A DNA stretch of 64,000 nt from contig OZ021730.1 of the NCBI GenBank assembly GCA_963978545.1, positions 8,315,796 to 8,379,795 of the forward strand. The letters are read 5' to 3'. Below are positions 29,811-41,192 of the stretch, piece by piece. Below the pieces are notes generated by a model that made no database searches, was not told the origin of the DNA, and saw nothing but the letters and a program-made list of their open reading frames with translations. The first letter of the stretch is position 1. The number at the start of each line of letters is the position of its first letter. The translations under genes were made by a program, and so were the position numbers. Source of the stretch: Linyphia triangularis. Lineage: Eukaryota; Arthropoda; Arachnida; Araneae; Linyphiidae.

Positions 29811-32800
29811 TTGACTATGGAAGGAGAAAACACGAAACGCAAAGCGTTGAGACAATCATTCACGGTGTGTGCCAATAATGTTGAAGAGGTTTTACGAAAT
29901 GATGAAACTACGGTAAACCAACTATGTCTTTTGCAAAAACAATTATTGGATAAATTTTCTCGCCTGGAAGCCGTACAGGAGAACATTGCACAAGCTCTCT
30001 TGAATGATGAAGATTTGGCGACGAATTACGATGAAGATTTTGCAAAAGCGGAAACCTACAGGGACAGATTTTGTGCGGTCTCGACACAGCTGGAATTAAA
30101 AATTAACATGAATATTGACGCATCGAAAAGTGCTAACGCGATGGAAGAAAAACGTAAATTTAAGTTACCCCGTTTGGAGTTGAAAAGATTTACAGGTGAG
30201 CCGAAGGATTTTCTAGCCTTTTGGTCGCAATTTAGCAAAATTCATAGCGATGACAATATTCCGGATGAAGATAAATTCCAGTATTTGTTACAAAGTGTAG
30301 TGCCAAAATCTAAAGCGGCGAGGCTGGTAGAAAGCTACCCGCCCACGAGAGAAAACTATTCAAAAGTTATCGTTCAACTGAAGGATAGATTCGGTCGTGA
30401 TGAATTACTCGTTCAAATTTATGTACGGGACCTTCTAAGCCTGGTTATGAAAAACGCATCCGGCAAAGGAAAAGTCGACCTATCTGAACTGTATGACTTA
30501 CTTGAGAGTAAGCTACTTGCTTTGGAAAGTTTGGGGCGCACGAAAGAAAAGTTTGCCGATTTTCTGGAACCCCTGGTAGAGTCCTGCCTTCCGGAACAGG
30601 TACTGCGTGCCTGGGAAAGGAGTCGATCCATTGATGAGGCATCCAGTGGAACAGCTGACGCAAGCGTGCGTTCTTTGGAAAGATTAATGTCCTTCCTTCG
30701 CTCGGAGGTGCAAAGTGAGGAGATGATCATACTTGCTCGCTCGGGACTTGGAGTGCCACAGAAGAATTTACCAAACCGCAGGGATGAGAAGCCATCTTTG
30801 CCCACAAATGCAGTCTTGATTAATGCAGGTAAGGAAGAGGGGCCAGCCAAATTTAAATGTATATTTTGTTCAAAACAAAATCACTTTAGTTCTGACTGTT
30901 TTTTGGCGCAGAAAATGTCTTTAAAGGATAAGAAGAGTATTCTTATAAAAAATAAAGCTTGTTTTAAATGTTTTAAATTAAACCATTCAGCACGATTTTG
31001 TCGAAATAAATTCATTAAATGCGGTTTTTGCGATGACAAATCCCATCAAAGTTTAATGTGTCCCAAAAAAGAGGACATTAAAGTTGAAGACATTAAAGTA
31101 GAATCTGATCCTAGTATCACAGTTATAGGCAATACGCTTTCTAATCAGTCAGAAGTATCCAATATATATTTACAAACAATTATGATTAAAATTAGTCATA
31201 AAAATAAAGAGCTGGTTTTGCGCTGCCTTCTGGACAGCGGTAGTGAAAATTCCTACATTACTCAACGGGCAATCGAAAAATTGAACTTGACACCTGTAGC
31301 AAAACAAATCATGTTACACGGTTTGTTTGGGGGGAAGCAGACGGGTCCCAAGCAACATTCCCTCTATAACGTTGAAATAAGTAGTTTAAAGGGTGACTTT
31401 TCTTGTAAAATTCCAGTTCTTTCAGAGAATAAAATTTGTGGGTGTCTACCTAAGGTTAGGAATATATTGGTACTATCAGAACTAAAAAAAAAATATATTG
31501 ATGTACCTGATATTTATTCGTCACATTATGAAATCGATTTACTAATGGGAGCCGATTCTATTGGGTTAATCTTAACGGGTATGAGCATTACACTCGAATG
31601 TGGTTTAACGGCTGTTGAAACCAAGTTAGGATATACTTTAATGGGTAAAATTAAAGAAAATTTTAGGGAACATGTTGTAATGTCAGTGCCTGCTATAAGT
31701 GAAAGACAATTGTCAAAACCAGTGGTAAGTATGTTATCCACACAATTGTCCACTTTTAATATCAAAGAATTGTGGGATCTGGAAACAATAGGTATTCGAG
31801 ATCCAGTGGAGAATTTAAAAGGAAACATGCGTTATGCAAAAACAATTGAGCAATTTGAGAATAATTTAAATGTGTTTCCAGATGGTAGATATGAATTGTC
31901 CTTGCCATTTAAAACTGAAAGCAAATTACCAAGTAATAAAAGTTTAACATTGAAAAGACACAAACGAATGTGTCAAGGTATAATTGATAAGGACTGTCTT
32001 GAATCCTATGTTGCTGTATTTAAAGAATGGGAGAGGTTAAAAATCATTGAAAAGGTCCCAGATAATGAAATTAAAAATGATGGTTATTATATGCCCCATA
32101 GACCAGTGTATACACCTTCTAAAACTACTAAGATCCGCCCCGTATTTGATGCATCTGCCAGGGAAGGAAGTAAACCTTCTCTTAATGACTGCCTTCATAG
32201 AGGTCCAAATTTAATTGAACTGATACCGGATATCTTAGATAGATTTCGTGTGTACCCTATTGGCATATCAGGAGATATTGAGAAAGCTTTTCTGCAATTA
32301 AGTATAACCCCCAAACATAAGGACTTTTTAAGGTTTTTCTATCCCCATGAAAGTGAAGAAATAATTTATCGTCATTGTCGCGTGGTGTTCGGTGTCTGCT
32401 CAAGCCCATTTCTATTAGCAGCCTCAATAAAGCATTTGTTAGAGCATAGTCCCCCACAATATCGAGATTTGGTTAATAAACTGCGCAATTCCTTCTACGT
32501 AGACAATTGTGTTACCGGTGTATTCCACGCCCAGGAAATACATCCATTTATTTCCAAGTCTGAGGAAATTATGAAAATGGGGTGTTTTAACCTCAGAGCA
32601 TGGGAAAGCAATGTTAAAGGGCAGGGCGTAACTAAATCTGAAGGTGATACAAATGTATTAGGAGTTGTATGGAATTTAGACAGGGATACTCTTAGGTGTT
32701 TCATCGATAAGGAACAGTTAGGAAAAACTGAACAATTGACTAAACGGTCGATGTTATCTGCCATTCAGAGAATCTTTGATCCTATTGGCATATTAACAGC

Positions 32801-34686
32801 AGCTACATTGCAGCCTAAAGTTTGATTGCAAGAAACATGGAAACTAAAATTATCATGGGATGATCCCTTACCTCCAGATTTATATAACAAATTTAATAAA
32901 TGGTTCACTGATATTTCCTTGTTAGAGGGCTTAGAAATCCCCAGATATTGTGAGGCTAATTCCTCATCAGACATGCACGTTTTCGTAGATGCTTCCAAAA
33001 CTGCTTTCGCGGCTTACGTTTTCTTAAGATCAAAAACACCTTTCGGAATTAAATTACATCTAATTAGAGCAAAGGCTAGGGTTGCTCCATCCAAAACTGT
33101 ATCAATACCTAGGTTAGAACTCTTGGCTTGTTGCGTGGGTGCCAGATTGGCCAAATCCATTCAGAAGGCATTGGACCTGCCTGATTTGACCACTACCTTT
33201 TGGACGGATTCTATGGTAGCTTTATACTGGATAAAACATTATGGGGAATGGTCAATTTTTGTGGCAAATAGAGTAAGAGAAATAGGAGAAATTACTCCTT
33301 CTGAAAACTGGAGACACGTTCCAGGTCACTTGAATCCAGCAGATGTTCTTTCTCGTGGCTGTTCACCCAGATATCTGTTGGATTCAAAATGGTGTGAAGG
33401 CCCAGCATGGCTAATTGAGGATTCTAAAAATTGGCCTACAACTGAGATCAATTGTGCAGTGAAAGAGGTCGATTCTGAAAGGAGGAAAGTTAAATTGTGT
33501 CACATTAATGTAAACAATGAGGAATGGTATTCAAATAAGTTTTCGAATTACCACTCTATTATCAGGTTGACTGCATGGATCAAGAGATTTCTTGATAACT
33601 GTCGTAAAACTCCTGAAAATAGAGCGACGGGAAAACTCTCGTGTACTGAAATTGAAAGAGCCGAAAAGGTTCTTATTCGCTCGGAACAATCAAAATTCTT
33701 CCCTGATCCAAATTGTGTACCAATAATTAACGTATTTAAGGATGATGAGGGATTGCTGCGTGTTAAGACCAGAATAACTGAGCGTAAAGATGACCATTGT
33801 TTTTTGTCACCTATCCTCCTTCCAGAAAACTGTACCTTGACTGTGAGGTTGATCCAATACTTACACCATACAAATTGTCATGCTGGTACTCAAATACTTC
33901 TCTCAATTATCAGAGAGAAATATTGGATTCTAAAAGCTAGAAAAACTGTCCGAAATATCGTTAGGAAGTGTGTGAGGTGTCGAAGGTACAGTGCAAAACC
34001 AGCTGTTACTGAACCAGTAGCTCTGCCTCCTGACCGAGTTAGGGATACTAATGTTTTTGAGGTGTTAGGTGTTGATCTGGCCGGCCCTCTCTTCCTCCAG
34101 AATGGTGAAAAAGTCTGGATTGTTCTCTATACCTGTGCAGTCTTCAGAGCAGTGCACTTGGAGCTCATAACTTCGTTGTCAACAGAGAACTTTCTGCTTT
34201 CATTTCGACGCTTTATCGCACGCAGAGGAAGACCTAAGATAGTGTATTCAGACAATGGTACTAACTTTAGGGGTGCTGTAGCTGAATTCAAAAATCTTGA
34301 TTGGGAGAGTATAGAGCGGGAGACAGAAATTCAACAAATAAAGTGGAAGTTCATCCCACCCACCGCTGCATGGTGGGGGGGATGGTGGGAGAGACTTATA
34401 AGAGTGGTTAAAGATCTCTTAAAGCGTACTTTAGGAAACGCGATTTTGTCGTATGAAGAGCTTCTAACTGTTTTATGTGACTGTGAGTCTATCATAAACT
34501 CTCGCCCATTAACTTACATTTCAGAGGATTCCGAGGATCTTGTGGCAATTACGCCAGCAATGTTTTTGATGAGTAATTCTTCTCTTGATGTCACTGACTT
34601 AGATTTAAGTGATTTTGCCAAGTTTCAAAAACGAGTGAAGTTTCGGTCTAAACTTCTTAAGGATTTAAGGAGCAGGTTCCGAAAAG
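29811..34686 (+). pseudogene. BEL/Pao gag-pol, N-terminal and central part, one in-frame stop
   Basis: This polyprotein would supply capsid, protease, reverse transcriptase, RNase H and integrase. Gag has a coiled-coil-like N-terminus and three zinc knuckles near residues 349-415 (CIFCSKQNHFSSDC, CFKCFKLNHSARFC, CGFCDDKSHQSLMC). Protease has LLDSGSENSYI near 473. Reverse transcriptase has GDIEKAFLQL near 820 and YVDN near 896, where YVDD is usual. A TGA at 32823-32825 interrupts the frame; the same frame continues with RNase H (VFVDASKTAFAAY) and integrase (HHTNCHAG ... CVRC, GVDLAGPL, YSDNGTNF, then WWERLIRVVKDLL). The frame then runs into LINE-C: the WLVGWLG end is read from the LINE tail and is not BEL sequence. 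Confidence 0.92.
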
Positions 34687-34714
34687 GTTGGTTGGTTGGT
34701 TGGTTAGGTTTTAT

Positions 34715-34747
34715 GGCGCAAGGGCAACACATGGGCCATACTGCGCC
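34715..34747 (-). other. Conserved 3'-terminal hairpin of LINE-C
   Basis: On the minus strand it is identical to the LINE-A block at 15964-15996, and the GGTT/AACC tail lies about ten bases beyond it. Confidence 0.8.
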
Positions 34748-34985
34748 AAACAATAGTTGAAGTATTTCCTTTTTATAAAACCACATTAAAATCAGATTAA
34801 TAAAATTAAATATCTTACAAATCAGATACTTAAAAGGTTCATTTCTAAAAAGAGTAATGAATGAAGGAGCAAAAGAAAATAAAATTAGATGATATGATAA
34901 AATCTAAATGAATATACAAAATTTAACCAAAGACAATAAAAAAATGTATTACATTGAGTTACCTTGAAATAAAAAGTATAGATTC

Positions 34986-37900
34986 TTAAATCAAATAATA
35001 TAATCCAATTTCTTTTAAAAAGGTAAAAAGATTTACATGAGGTGATGGACCTAAAAGTGCCGATAATGATGGATGGCATGATTGAAAAAGGCGCAGCCTT
35101 ATTGAATTAAAACAGGGACATTCATTTAAAATATGGTAAATAGAGAAAATACCATTGCAGGTGGTACATGTGGGGCCACTCTCTGCCAGCAGAAGGTGGA
35201 CATGGGTAAAGCGAGTATGACCAATGCGTAATCGTGACAGTATTACTTGCCTCTGTCGGCTTGAGATAAAAAAATCGAAGCCGGAAACTAGAGGTTGTAA
35301 TGTATGTAATTTATTGGCTTGCTCCGTATTCCATCGGGCCTGCCATGATCCATACAGAGCTTTTTCACAAGCTTTAGATATGTCATTTAGGCATAATCTA
35401 TTACTTATCGGCCCATTTGCTTCACGCGCAATTTTGTCAGCTCGCTCATTGCCCATGATCCCCACATGACCAGGAATCCAACAGAAAAGGACAATAAAAT
35501 TCATTAATGACAATCGGGAATGTATATTTAAAATTTCAGTTATGAAAGGATGGTTTTGATTCAATGGATTATTTAGAGCATCAAGACAGCTCTTGGAGTC
35601 TGTGTATATAATCCATTGATGATATGTTTGTGCAGATATATATCGCACAGCCATGAGAATAGCAAGGGATTCAGCTGTGAATACCGAACTGCATTGATGC
35701 AGTTCTTTTGATATGGATGTATTATCAAGTACCACAGCCGATCCGACATGCCCATGGCTTTTTGATCCATCGGTATAAATTGCTTTAAAATGAGCAAAAT
35801 TATTTCGATGATAGTAAAAAGTACTTTTAAAAACTACACTAGGAGTTTCACTCTTTATAAAATTAGTGAATGCATTTAAAATTGTGATCTGATGATTATT
35901 CCATGGTGGGAGATTAAAAATGTGCGGACGTACACTAAGGTTGTCCAAGTTATGAGATGCAAGTAAAGCTTTTACTCGCAATGAAAAAGACGGAGTGCAT
36001 GATGGACGTGCATTAAAAAGTCTACGTAAGGAAGGGTTAAAAATATGGTTTGCAAATGGATGAGAAGTATTTGATTTAATTTTAAAATACATTTTAAAAC
36101 AAAGTTTATCTCTTCTATGTTTCAGAGAGGGTTCCGTGCAGATGACGTATAAGCTTTCGACTGGTGATGTACGGAATGCTCCCGATGCAATCCTTAGACC
36201 CTGATGGTGAATAGGATCCAGGAGCATCAACGCCGATTTACTGGCGGATCCGTACACCACTGAACCATAGTCCAGTTTAGAACGAATAAGGCATCTGTAG
36301 ATCTTTAACATGGAGGGAGTGTCGGCACCCCAGGAAGTGTTTGATAGTACTTTCAGAAGATTCAGGATTTTTATGCATTTTAATCTAAGGTGTTTAATAT
36401 GAGGCAGGAAAGTGAGCTTCGAGTCGAAGATTACACCCAAGAACTTATATTCATTAACAATGGGTATCTCGACTCCATTCAGATATATTTCAGGATGTGG
36501 GTGAAGCCCACGCTTCCTGCAAAAATGCATAGCAACGGTCTTTTCAGGTGAGAAAACAAAGCCGTTTCTGTTGGCCCAATCCGTGACTCTTCTGATGGCG
36601 AGTTGTAATTGCCGCTCAATTAGTGCCATGTTTGTTGAGGCGCACGACATCTGAAAATCGTCGACAAACAAAGTACCAGACACTGCAGGTGGTAGGCAGG
36701 TCAGTAAGTCGTTGATTTTAATGATGAACAGTGCGCAACTCAACACACTTCCCTGGGGGACACCTTGCTCTTGTATGAATACATCAGACAAGGTTGAGTT
36801 AACACGTACTTGGAATGTTCTTCGTTTCAAAAAGTTTTCAATAAACAATGGCATATTTCCCCGGAGACCTATATTATGTAGGTCTCTGAGGATGCCGTAT
36901 CTCCAAGTACGGTCATAAGCTTTCTCCATGTCAAAGAATACAGACACAAGATGGTTCCTTTTGACAAAAGCCTCCCGAATTGATGTTTCGAGGAGGAGGA
37001 GGTTGTCGATCGTGCTACGACCACGCCGGAAGCCACTCTGAAACCTAGAGAGATGGTTGTTTGATTCGAGATAAAAAAGGAGCCTAGCATTAACCATTTT
37101 CTCTAAGAGTTTGCAAAAGCAACTGGTTAACGCTATAGGACGATAGCTAGAAGGATTCTTGGGATCTTTACCAGGTTTAACTATTGGTATTATCAGAGCT
37201 CGTTGCCAAGATGACGGAAAAGTATTTTCCCGCCAAATGCGATTAAACAGCTTTAGTATAAGCTTGAGCTGGAGTGGATGCAGATGTTTAAGCATGTCAT
37301 AATGAATTTCATCAGGTCCTACAGCTGAGTTATGGGAGCTAGAAAGAGCCCTGGTTAACTCAGCCATGGTGAAATCAAAATTATATTCTTCCACCACAGT
37401 GGAAGCAAAATTCAAATTCATTCTCTCAGCTCGAAGCTTATACGAGGCGAACGGCTCTTTATATTTAGAATCGCTGGACACTTTGGCGAAAGCGTCACCA
37501 AGAGTATTGGCAATGTCTTTAGGGTCAAAGATATTCCCCTGATTATCTTCCAAGATGGAAATAGTATCTTGGGGATAGCGCCCTTTGATTTTGTTAACCT
37601 TTGTCCACACTTGTTTGGATGATGTTGAAGAAGTTATTGAGCTTACATAATTTTGCCAAGAATCCTTCTGGCTCCGTCTTCGTATCTTTCGAGCATGAGC
37701 TCGAGCTTTTTTAAAATTGATGAGGTTTGCTTCAGTGGGGTACCGGCGAAAGATGCCCCAAGCTTTCCTCTGCTTTTTATGAGCCATTTTACAGTCGTGG
37801 TTCCACCACGGCTTTGGAATTTTCGGTAGATGATTGGAAGACATAGGAATGGAATTGCGAGCAGCTTCCATAATAGCCTGTGTGACAGAAGATGTAGCTT

Positions 37901-38657
37901 CATCGATGTTAGCCTGGCTCACCATCTCATCAGAAATATGAATAATGGAAGAAAATAAATCCCAATCCGCCGCTTCGATTCGAAATCGTGGTTGGCGGGA
38001 AGCAGGAGCAACTCCATTTCCTGCATATCTTAGAAGGATGGGGAAATGGTCACTATGAAAGAGATCATCTCCAACTAAGAATGACCAGTCTGATGAAAGA
38101 GAGGGTGAGCACAGGACAAGATCGATGGCATGGAAAGTCCTCGATGGAGCGTGGAAGTATGTGTTTTGCCCGTTGTTAAGAATATATAAATTTTGATCCT
38201 CAGTTAGTTTTTCAATAGTTCTTCCACGGTTATTAAAATCTGGGCTACCCCAAAGAGGACTATGCCCATTAAAATCTCCCATTATAATGTAGGGTGTTGG
38301 GAGTTGGTCACATAACCTGTTCAGTTCTGCTTTAGATATTCTACAGTTAGGTGGTAAGTAAATGGAGCATACGGTGATGAGAGTCTTGACTGCTACCCTT
38401 ACAGCAACAGCCTGTAGAGTTGTTGTGAGCGACAGCGGGGTGCAAGGAATGTTATTTGATGTAAAAATTGCAACTCCTCCGCTGGCTCTATCACCGCTGG
38501 TGCAGTCCTTGCGGAGAGCACTGTAGCCCTTTATAAGAGAGTTCTGAGTTGGCTTCAGAAGCGTCTCTTGAAGGCAGAAGCAGACGGGTTTATGCTGATC
38601 AATTAGGCTTTTAATATCTACCGAGTTTTGGTGGAATCCACGACAGTTCCATGACAT
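34986..38657 (-). CDS. LINE-C ORF2, endonuclease-reverse transcriptase-RNase H
   Basis: 1223 residues with no interruption. It starts MSWNCRGFHQNSVDIK, 11 bases after the ORF1 stop. The endonuclease shows LQETLLKP, GDFNGHSPLWGS and HSDHFP. Reverse transcriptase shows SRFQSGFRRGRSTID, FFDMEKAYDRTW, QGVPQGSVLS and catalytic FVDD. RNase H shows YTDGSKSHGHVG, YTDSKS and WIPGHVGIMGNERAD. The C-terminal CTTCNGIFSIYHILNEC is a knuckle-like motif. All catalytic residues I can check are present, so the enzyme may be functional. Confidence 0.93.
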   Translation of the reverse strand: MSWNCRGFHQNSVDIKSLIDQHKPVCFCLQETLLKPTQNSLIKGYSALRKDCTSGDRASGGVAIFTSNNIPCTPLSLTTTLQAVAVRVAVKTLITVCSIYLPPNCRISKAELNRLCDQLPTPYIIMGDFNGHSPLWGSPDFNNRGRTIEKLTEDQNLYILNNGQNTYFHAPSRTFHAIDLVLCSPSLSSDWSFLVGDDLFHSDHFPILLRYAGNGVAPASRQPRFRIEAADWDLFSSIIHISDEMVSQANIDEATSSVTQAIMEAARNSIPMSSNHLPKIPKPWWNHDCKMAHKKQRKAWGIFRRYPTEANLINFKKARAHARKIRRRSQKDSWQNYVSSITSSTSSKQVWTKVNKIKGRYPQDTISILEDNQGNIFDPKDIANTLGDAFAKVSSDSKYKEPFASYKLRAERMNLNFASTVVEEYNFDFTMAELTRALSSSHNSAVGPDEIHYDMLKHLHPLQLKLILKLFNRIWRENTFPSSWQRALIIPIVKPGKDPKNPSSYRPIALTSCFCKLLEKMVNARLLFYLESNNHLSRFQSGFRRGRSTIDNLLLLETSIREAFVKRNHLVSVFFDMEKAYDRTWRYGILRDLHNIGLRGNMPLFIENFLKRRTFQVRVNSTLSDVFIQEQGVPQGSVLSCALFIIKINDLLTCLPPAVSGTLFVDDFQMSCASTNMALIERQLQLAIRRVTDWANRNGFVFSPEKTVAMHFCRKRGLHPHPEIYLNGVEIPIVNEYKFLGVIFDSKLTFLPHIKHLRLKCIKILNLLKVLSNTSWGADTPSMLKIYRCLIRSKLDYGSVVYGSASKSALMLLDPIHHQGLRIASGAFRTSPVESLYVICTEPSLKHRRDKLCFKMYFKIKSNTSHPFANHIFNPSLRRLFNARPSCTPSFSLRVKALLASHNLDNLSVRPHIFNLPPWNNHQITILNAFTNFIKSETPSVVFKSTFYYHRNNFAHFKAIYTDGSKSHGHVGSAVVLDNTSISKELHQCSSVFTAESLAILMAVRYISAQTYHQWIIYTDSKSCLDALNNPLNQNHPFITEILNIHSRLSLMNFIVLFCWIPGHVGIMGNERADKIAREANGPISNRLCLNDISKACEKALYGSWQARWNTEQANKLHTLQPLVSGFDFFISSRQRQVILSRLRIGHTRFTHVHLLLAESGPTCTTCNGIFSIYHILNECPCFNSIRLRLFQSCHPSLSALLGPSPHVNLFTFLKEIGLYYLI

Positions 38658-38668
38658 AAGATTGAATG

Positions 38669-40042
38669 TTAAGCTTTTTTAGGCTCAGAATGCCGGTCAT
38701 TAGACTTACTCCTCTGGCGGAGAGGAGCAGCGGTCTCGAGATCTGGATCTATATCCATGTCTCCTGGGTCTGAAAGGCCCAAGATGACATCATTCTCCTC
38801 TTCACAGGATGACGTTCCTGTAACAGAATTTTTTTTAAGTTTTTGTTTTACCTTTTCTTTTAAAGCATCGCCTGGCTTTTTTATCCGGGTTGGTTGAGAT
38901 TCTGATTTTGGTTTCTGTGGATTTTTTTTCTTAGAGCTATTTGTTCCCAGTAAGATGGATTGAGAGGCTGCATTAGTGCTTGGTTTAGATGTACTAGGAA
39001 TAGGGACTGTTTGGGAGAATGAATTTTGATTGGTTGATAAACTAAAGTATTTTACGATCTGTTCAGGAGACAATTGAGTGCTAGGGATATTAATGTCAGT
39101 CTGTGTAGATATGGATTTGAGTTCAGATTTATTAGTTATTGTTTTGGCTATTGTCTTAGCCATTGATTTTTCGACAGTGTTTTCATATATTTTTTGGGCT
39201 TCAGGATAAGAGATATTATTTATAGCTTTAATTTCTTGGATTTTCTTCTGTCGGATCCAGTCTGGACATGCTCTCGAAAAAGATGGGTGATTTCCGGAGC
39301 AGTTAACGCAGGTGGGCGTAGCCTGGCAGCCTTCGCTGAGATGGTCAGTGCTGCCACACACTGCGCAAACCTCAACCTTGCTTCTGCATACGTTTTTTGA
39401 ATGTCCAAACTTCTGGCACTTGAAGCAACGCAACGGGTTTTGGATGTAAGGTCGCACGGGACAGCTCAAGTAGCCAGCAGTGATCCGAGTGGGTAATTTG
39501 TTTGAGTTAAATGTCAGTATTATGTGTTTAGTTGTAATTATACTATTGTCTCTTTTTATTGTGATCCTTCTGATTTTCGTAATTCCCTGTGATGTTAAAC
39601 CTTCGAGGAGCTCATCGTCATCAACCTGAACCAAGTCGCGTTCCGAGATGACCCCCAACGAAGAGTTCAGGGAATTGTGAGGAGATACTGTTATTGAGAT
39701 GGTGCCTATTGTTTTTGAGTTAAGAAGAGCTATGGATTGTCGGGGGTTTTTTGTTTCCAGTAAGAAATCGCCAGATCGAAGTTTTTTTATAGATTTCGGT
39801 TCATCACCACAGATTCCTTTTATGCCTTTTTGCACGAAAAAGGGTGACATTTTCCCAAGTTCCCCATCTTCAGAATGAACAATGAGGAAACTAGGTTGAT
39901 CATTAGGTAAGGGTATCTGTTTCTTGTTTGATAGAGTATCTTCGTATTCATTTGTTCTTTTTTGTTGTTGTGTTCTGTTTTTGTTGATCATTTGTTCTGG
40001 AATTAGGCCTCCAGTTGGGCTCAAAGAGGAAGATGTAGCCAT
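38669..40042 (-). CDS. LINE-C ORF1, zinc-knuckle RNA-binding protein
   Basis: I start it at ATG 40042 (MATSSSLSPTGGLIPEQM) because LINE-E, LINE-D and LINE-F also begin ORF1 with M-A-(x)-LS-PTGGL; the upstream ATG at 40189 adds 49 residues with no counterpart. The product has 457 residues. The conserved block FFVQKGIKGICGDEPKSIK precedes LRSGDFLLET. Three knuckles follow: CFKCQKFGHSKNVC, CAVCGSTDHLSEGC and CVNCSGNHPSFSRAC. The tail is Ser/Thr/Lys-rich with an acidic segment before the end. The frame is intact. Confidence 0.9.
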   Translation of the reverse strand: MATSSSLSPTGGLIPEQMINKNRTQQQKRTNEYEDTLSNKKQIPLPNDQPSFLIVHSEDGELGKMSPFFVQKGIKGICGDEPKSIKKLRSGDFLLETKNPRQSIALLNSKTIGTISITVSPHNSLNSSLGVISERDLVQVDDDELLEGLTSQGITKIRRITIKRDNSIITTKHIILTFNSNKLPTRITAGYLSCPVRPYIQNPLRCFKCQKFGHSKNVCRSKVEVCAVCGSTDHLSEGCQATPTCVNCSGNHPSFSRACPDWIRQKKIQEIKAINNISYPEAQKIYENTVEKSMAKTIAKTITNKSELKSISTQTDINIPSTQLSPEQIVKYFSLSTNQNSFSQTVPIPSTSKPSTNAASQSILLGTNSSKKKNPQKPKSESQPTRIKKPGDALKEKVKQKLKKNSVTGTSSCEEENDVILGLSDPGDMDIDPDLETAAPLRQRSKSNDRHSEPKKA

Positions 40043-40720
40043 ATTAATTTGGAATTTAAACTCAGAATACACCCCCACCCACCACCGAGTCCAACATGGG
40101 TAGCAGCCACCGGATGCTAGGAGGTAATACTCTGAGTTCGCACTAAGCAGTTGAGGTGAGGCTCCACCAGGCCAACCACCCTCGGGCACCCCAATAACTC
40201 AGTACTAACCCTTAAGCAGTCAGTAACCCGGAGGTTCTGGTACCGCCAGCCGATTGACAGAGTCGGGCCCCACTCTGCCTCCCGTTTCAGCAGAAGCGTG
40301 GGCCAAAGGGAACGCAGCAGCGCCCCCAGGAAACTAAAACCTGTCCTGAAATGGAACGCTACAGGATCCCCAGGATCCCATTTTCCGGCCTTACGGGTCA
40401 CCGCACACGGCAAACGTGCAGGCCATTAACTTGGCAGATAAACACAATCTTAAAGGTAAATAATTAAATAACGATCAAATGACAATTGAAGAAAGAGTAA
40501 GGTAACCAAACTTGTAAAATGCAAAATTTATAAGAATTTAAAGCTATACATAAAAAATTTAACTAAATGGAACTACAATTACTAACTGAATGCAATAACA
40601 TAAAGCAGAACAAATAATAGGGCCATTGCATAAGAAGGAAAGAAAAGAAAAAATGCAAGGCCCAGCTAGGGTACCTCGGGTTTGCCAAGCCCGTACTCAC
40701 AAAATGTGAGCCCCCGAGGG
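40043..40720 (-). promoter_or_regulatory. LINE-C 5'UTR with terminal fold
   Basis: The first 48 bases of the element (40720 downward) form CCTCGGG/CCCGAGG pairing around a CTCAC-atttt-GTGAG hairpin. Conserved words shared with LINE-A and LINE-F follow (gggatcctgggg, cccgtaagg, gtcaatcggctgg). Such elements carry an internal promoter in this region; the exact start is not visible. Confidence 0.6.
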
Positions 40721-40735
40721 GCAGGTTCCGAAAAG

Positions 40736-41166
40736 AGTATTTAGGTTTGTTAGTAGAAAAAAGTCAAAAACCATCATCTCGTTTCTTGACTGTTGGAGAA
40801 GTTGTGCTCATTGAGAATCCTAACAAGAAGCGTTTATATTGGCCTCTAGCCAAGGTATTGGAATTGATCCCAGGTAGAGATGGGAAAATTCGTTCTTTAC
40901 GACTCAAATGTGGTAACTCAATAATAATTCGTCCTATCCAACGAGTATTTCCCTTAGAGGTACAGTCTGAAGATATTCCTGTGGCGGTCACTACCCCTTC
41001 TGATGTACCATCAGACGTTACTGATGATCCAGTTCAAGGTCCTGTGAATGCCGAGTCAATTCCTGATGCTTCGGCTGACGATATCCACGGGATTTCAAGA
41101 TATGGGAGAAAGGTGAAACCACCGAAGAGACTGGACTTGCTCAATGTGACTTTGTTTTTTGAGTAA
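40736..41166 (+). pseudogene. BEL/Pao integrase C-terminus after LINE-C
   Basis: The polyprotein resumes after the LINE-C duplication with SRFLTVGEVVLIENPNKKR, YWPLAKVLELIPGRDGKIR, LRLKCGNSIIIRPIQRVFPL and ends at TAA 41164-41166. The VGEVVLI...W.LAKV...G.DG..R pattern is the small C-terminal domain of BEL/Pao integrases. It is separated from the rest of the protein by LINE-C. Confidence 0.9.
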
Positions 41167-41176
41167 ATAAATACTC

Positions 41177-41190
41177 AAAAAAGGTGGGAG
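41177..41190 (+). promoter_or_regulatory. Polypurine tract
   Basis: aaaaaaggtgggag lies two bases before the 3' LTR, the usual place for plus-strand priming. Confidence 0.75.
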
Positions 41191-41192
41191 TA

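Larger units (their letters stand above)
34687..40720 (-). mobile_element. LINE-C, full-length, nested in the BEL integrase
   Basis: A complete LINE on the minus strand with a 5'UTR (40043-40720), intact ORF1 and ORF2, a 3'UTR with the conserved hairpin and a GGTT-repeat tail. A 15-bp duplication gcaggttccgaaaag lies at 34672-34686 and 40721-40735. Its 5' fold matches LINE-A and LINE-F, placing it in that 5' subfamily. Because the BEL LTRs look identical and this element lies inside, it inserted very recently. It is the best candidate for an active LINE in the window. Confidence 0.95.

Noticed and set aside
29622..29855. 77-codon minus-strand frame, repeated near 41318-41506
   Set aside because: It is an antisense frame through the LTR; its repetition only reflects the duplicated LTR.
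34687..34760. C-terminal WLVGWLGFMAQGQ segment as part of the BEL protein
   Set aside because: It is the translation of the LINE-C tail and 3' hairpin; the true BEL integrase end resumes at 40736.
29763..41192. Envelope gene in the BEL/Pao element
   Set aside because: Between the integrase end (41166) and the 3' LTR there are only 26 bases, and no further frame exists, so there is no envelope-like gene.
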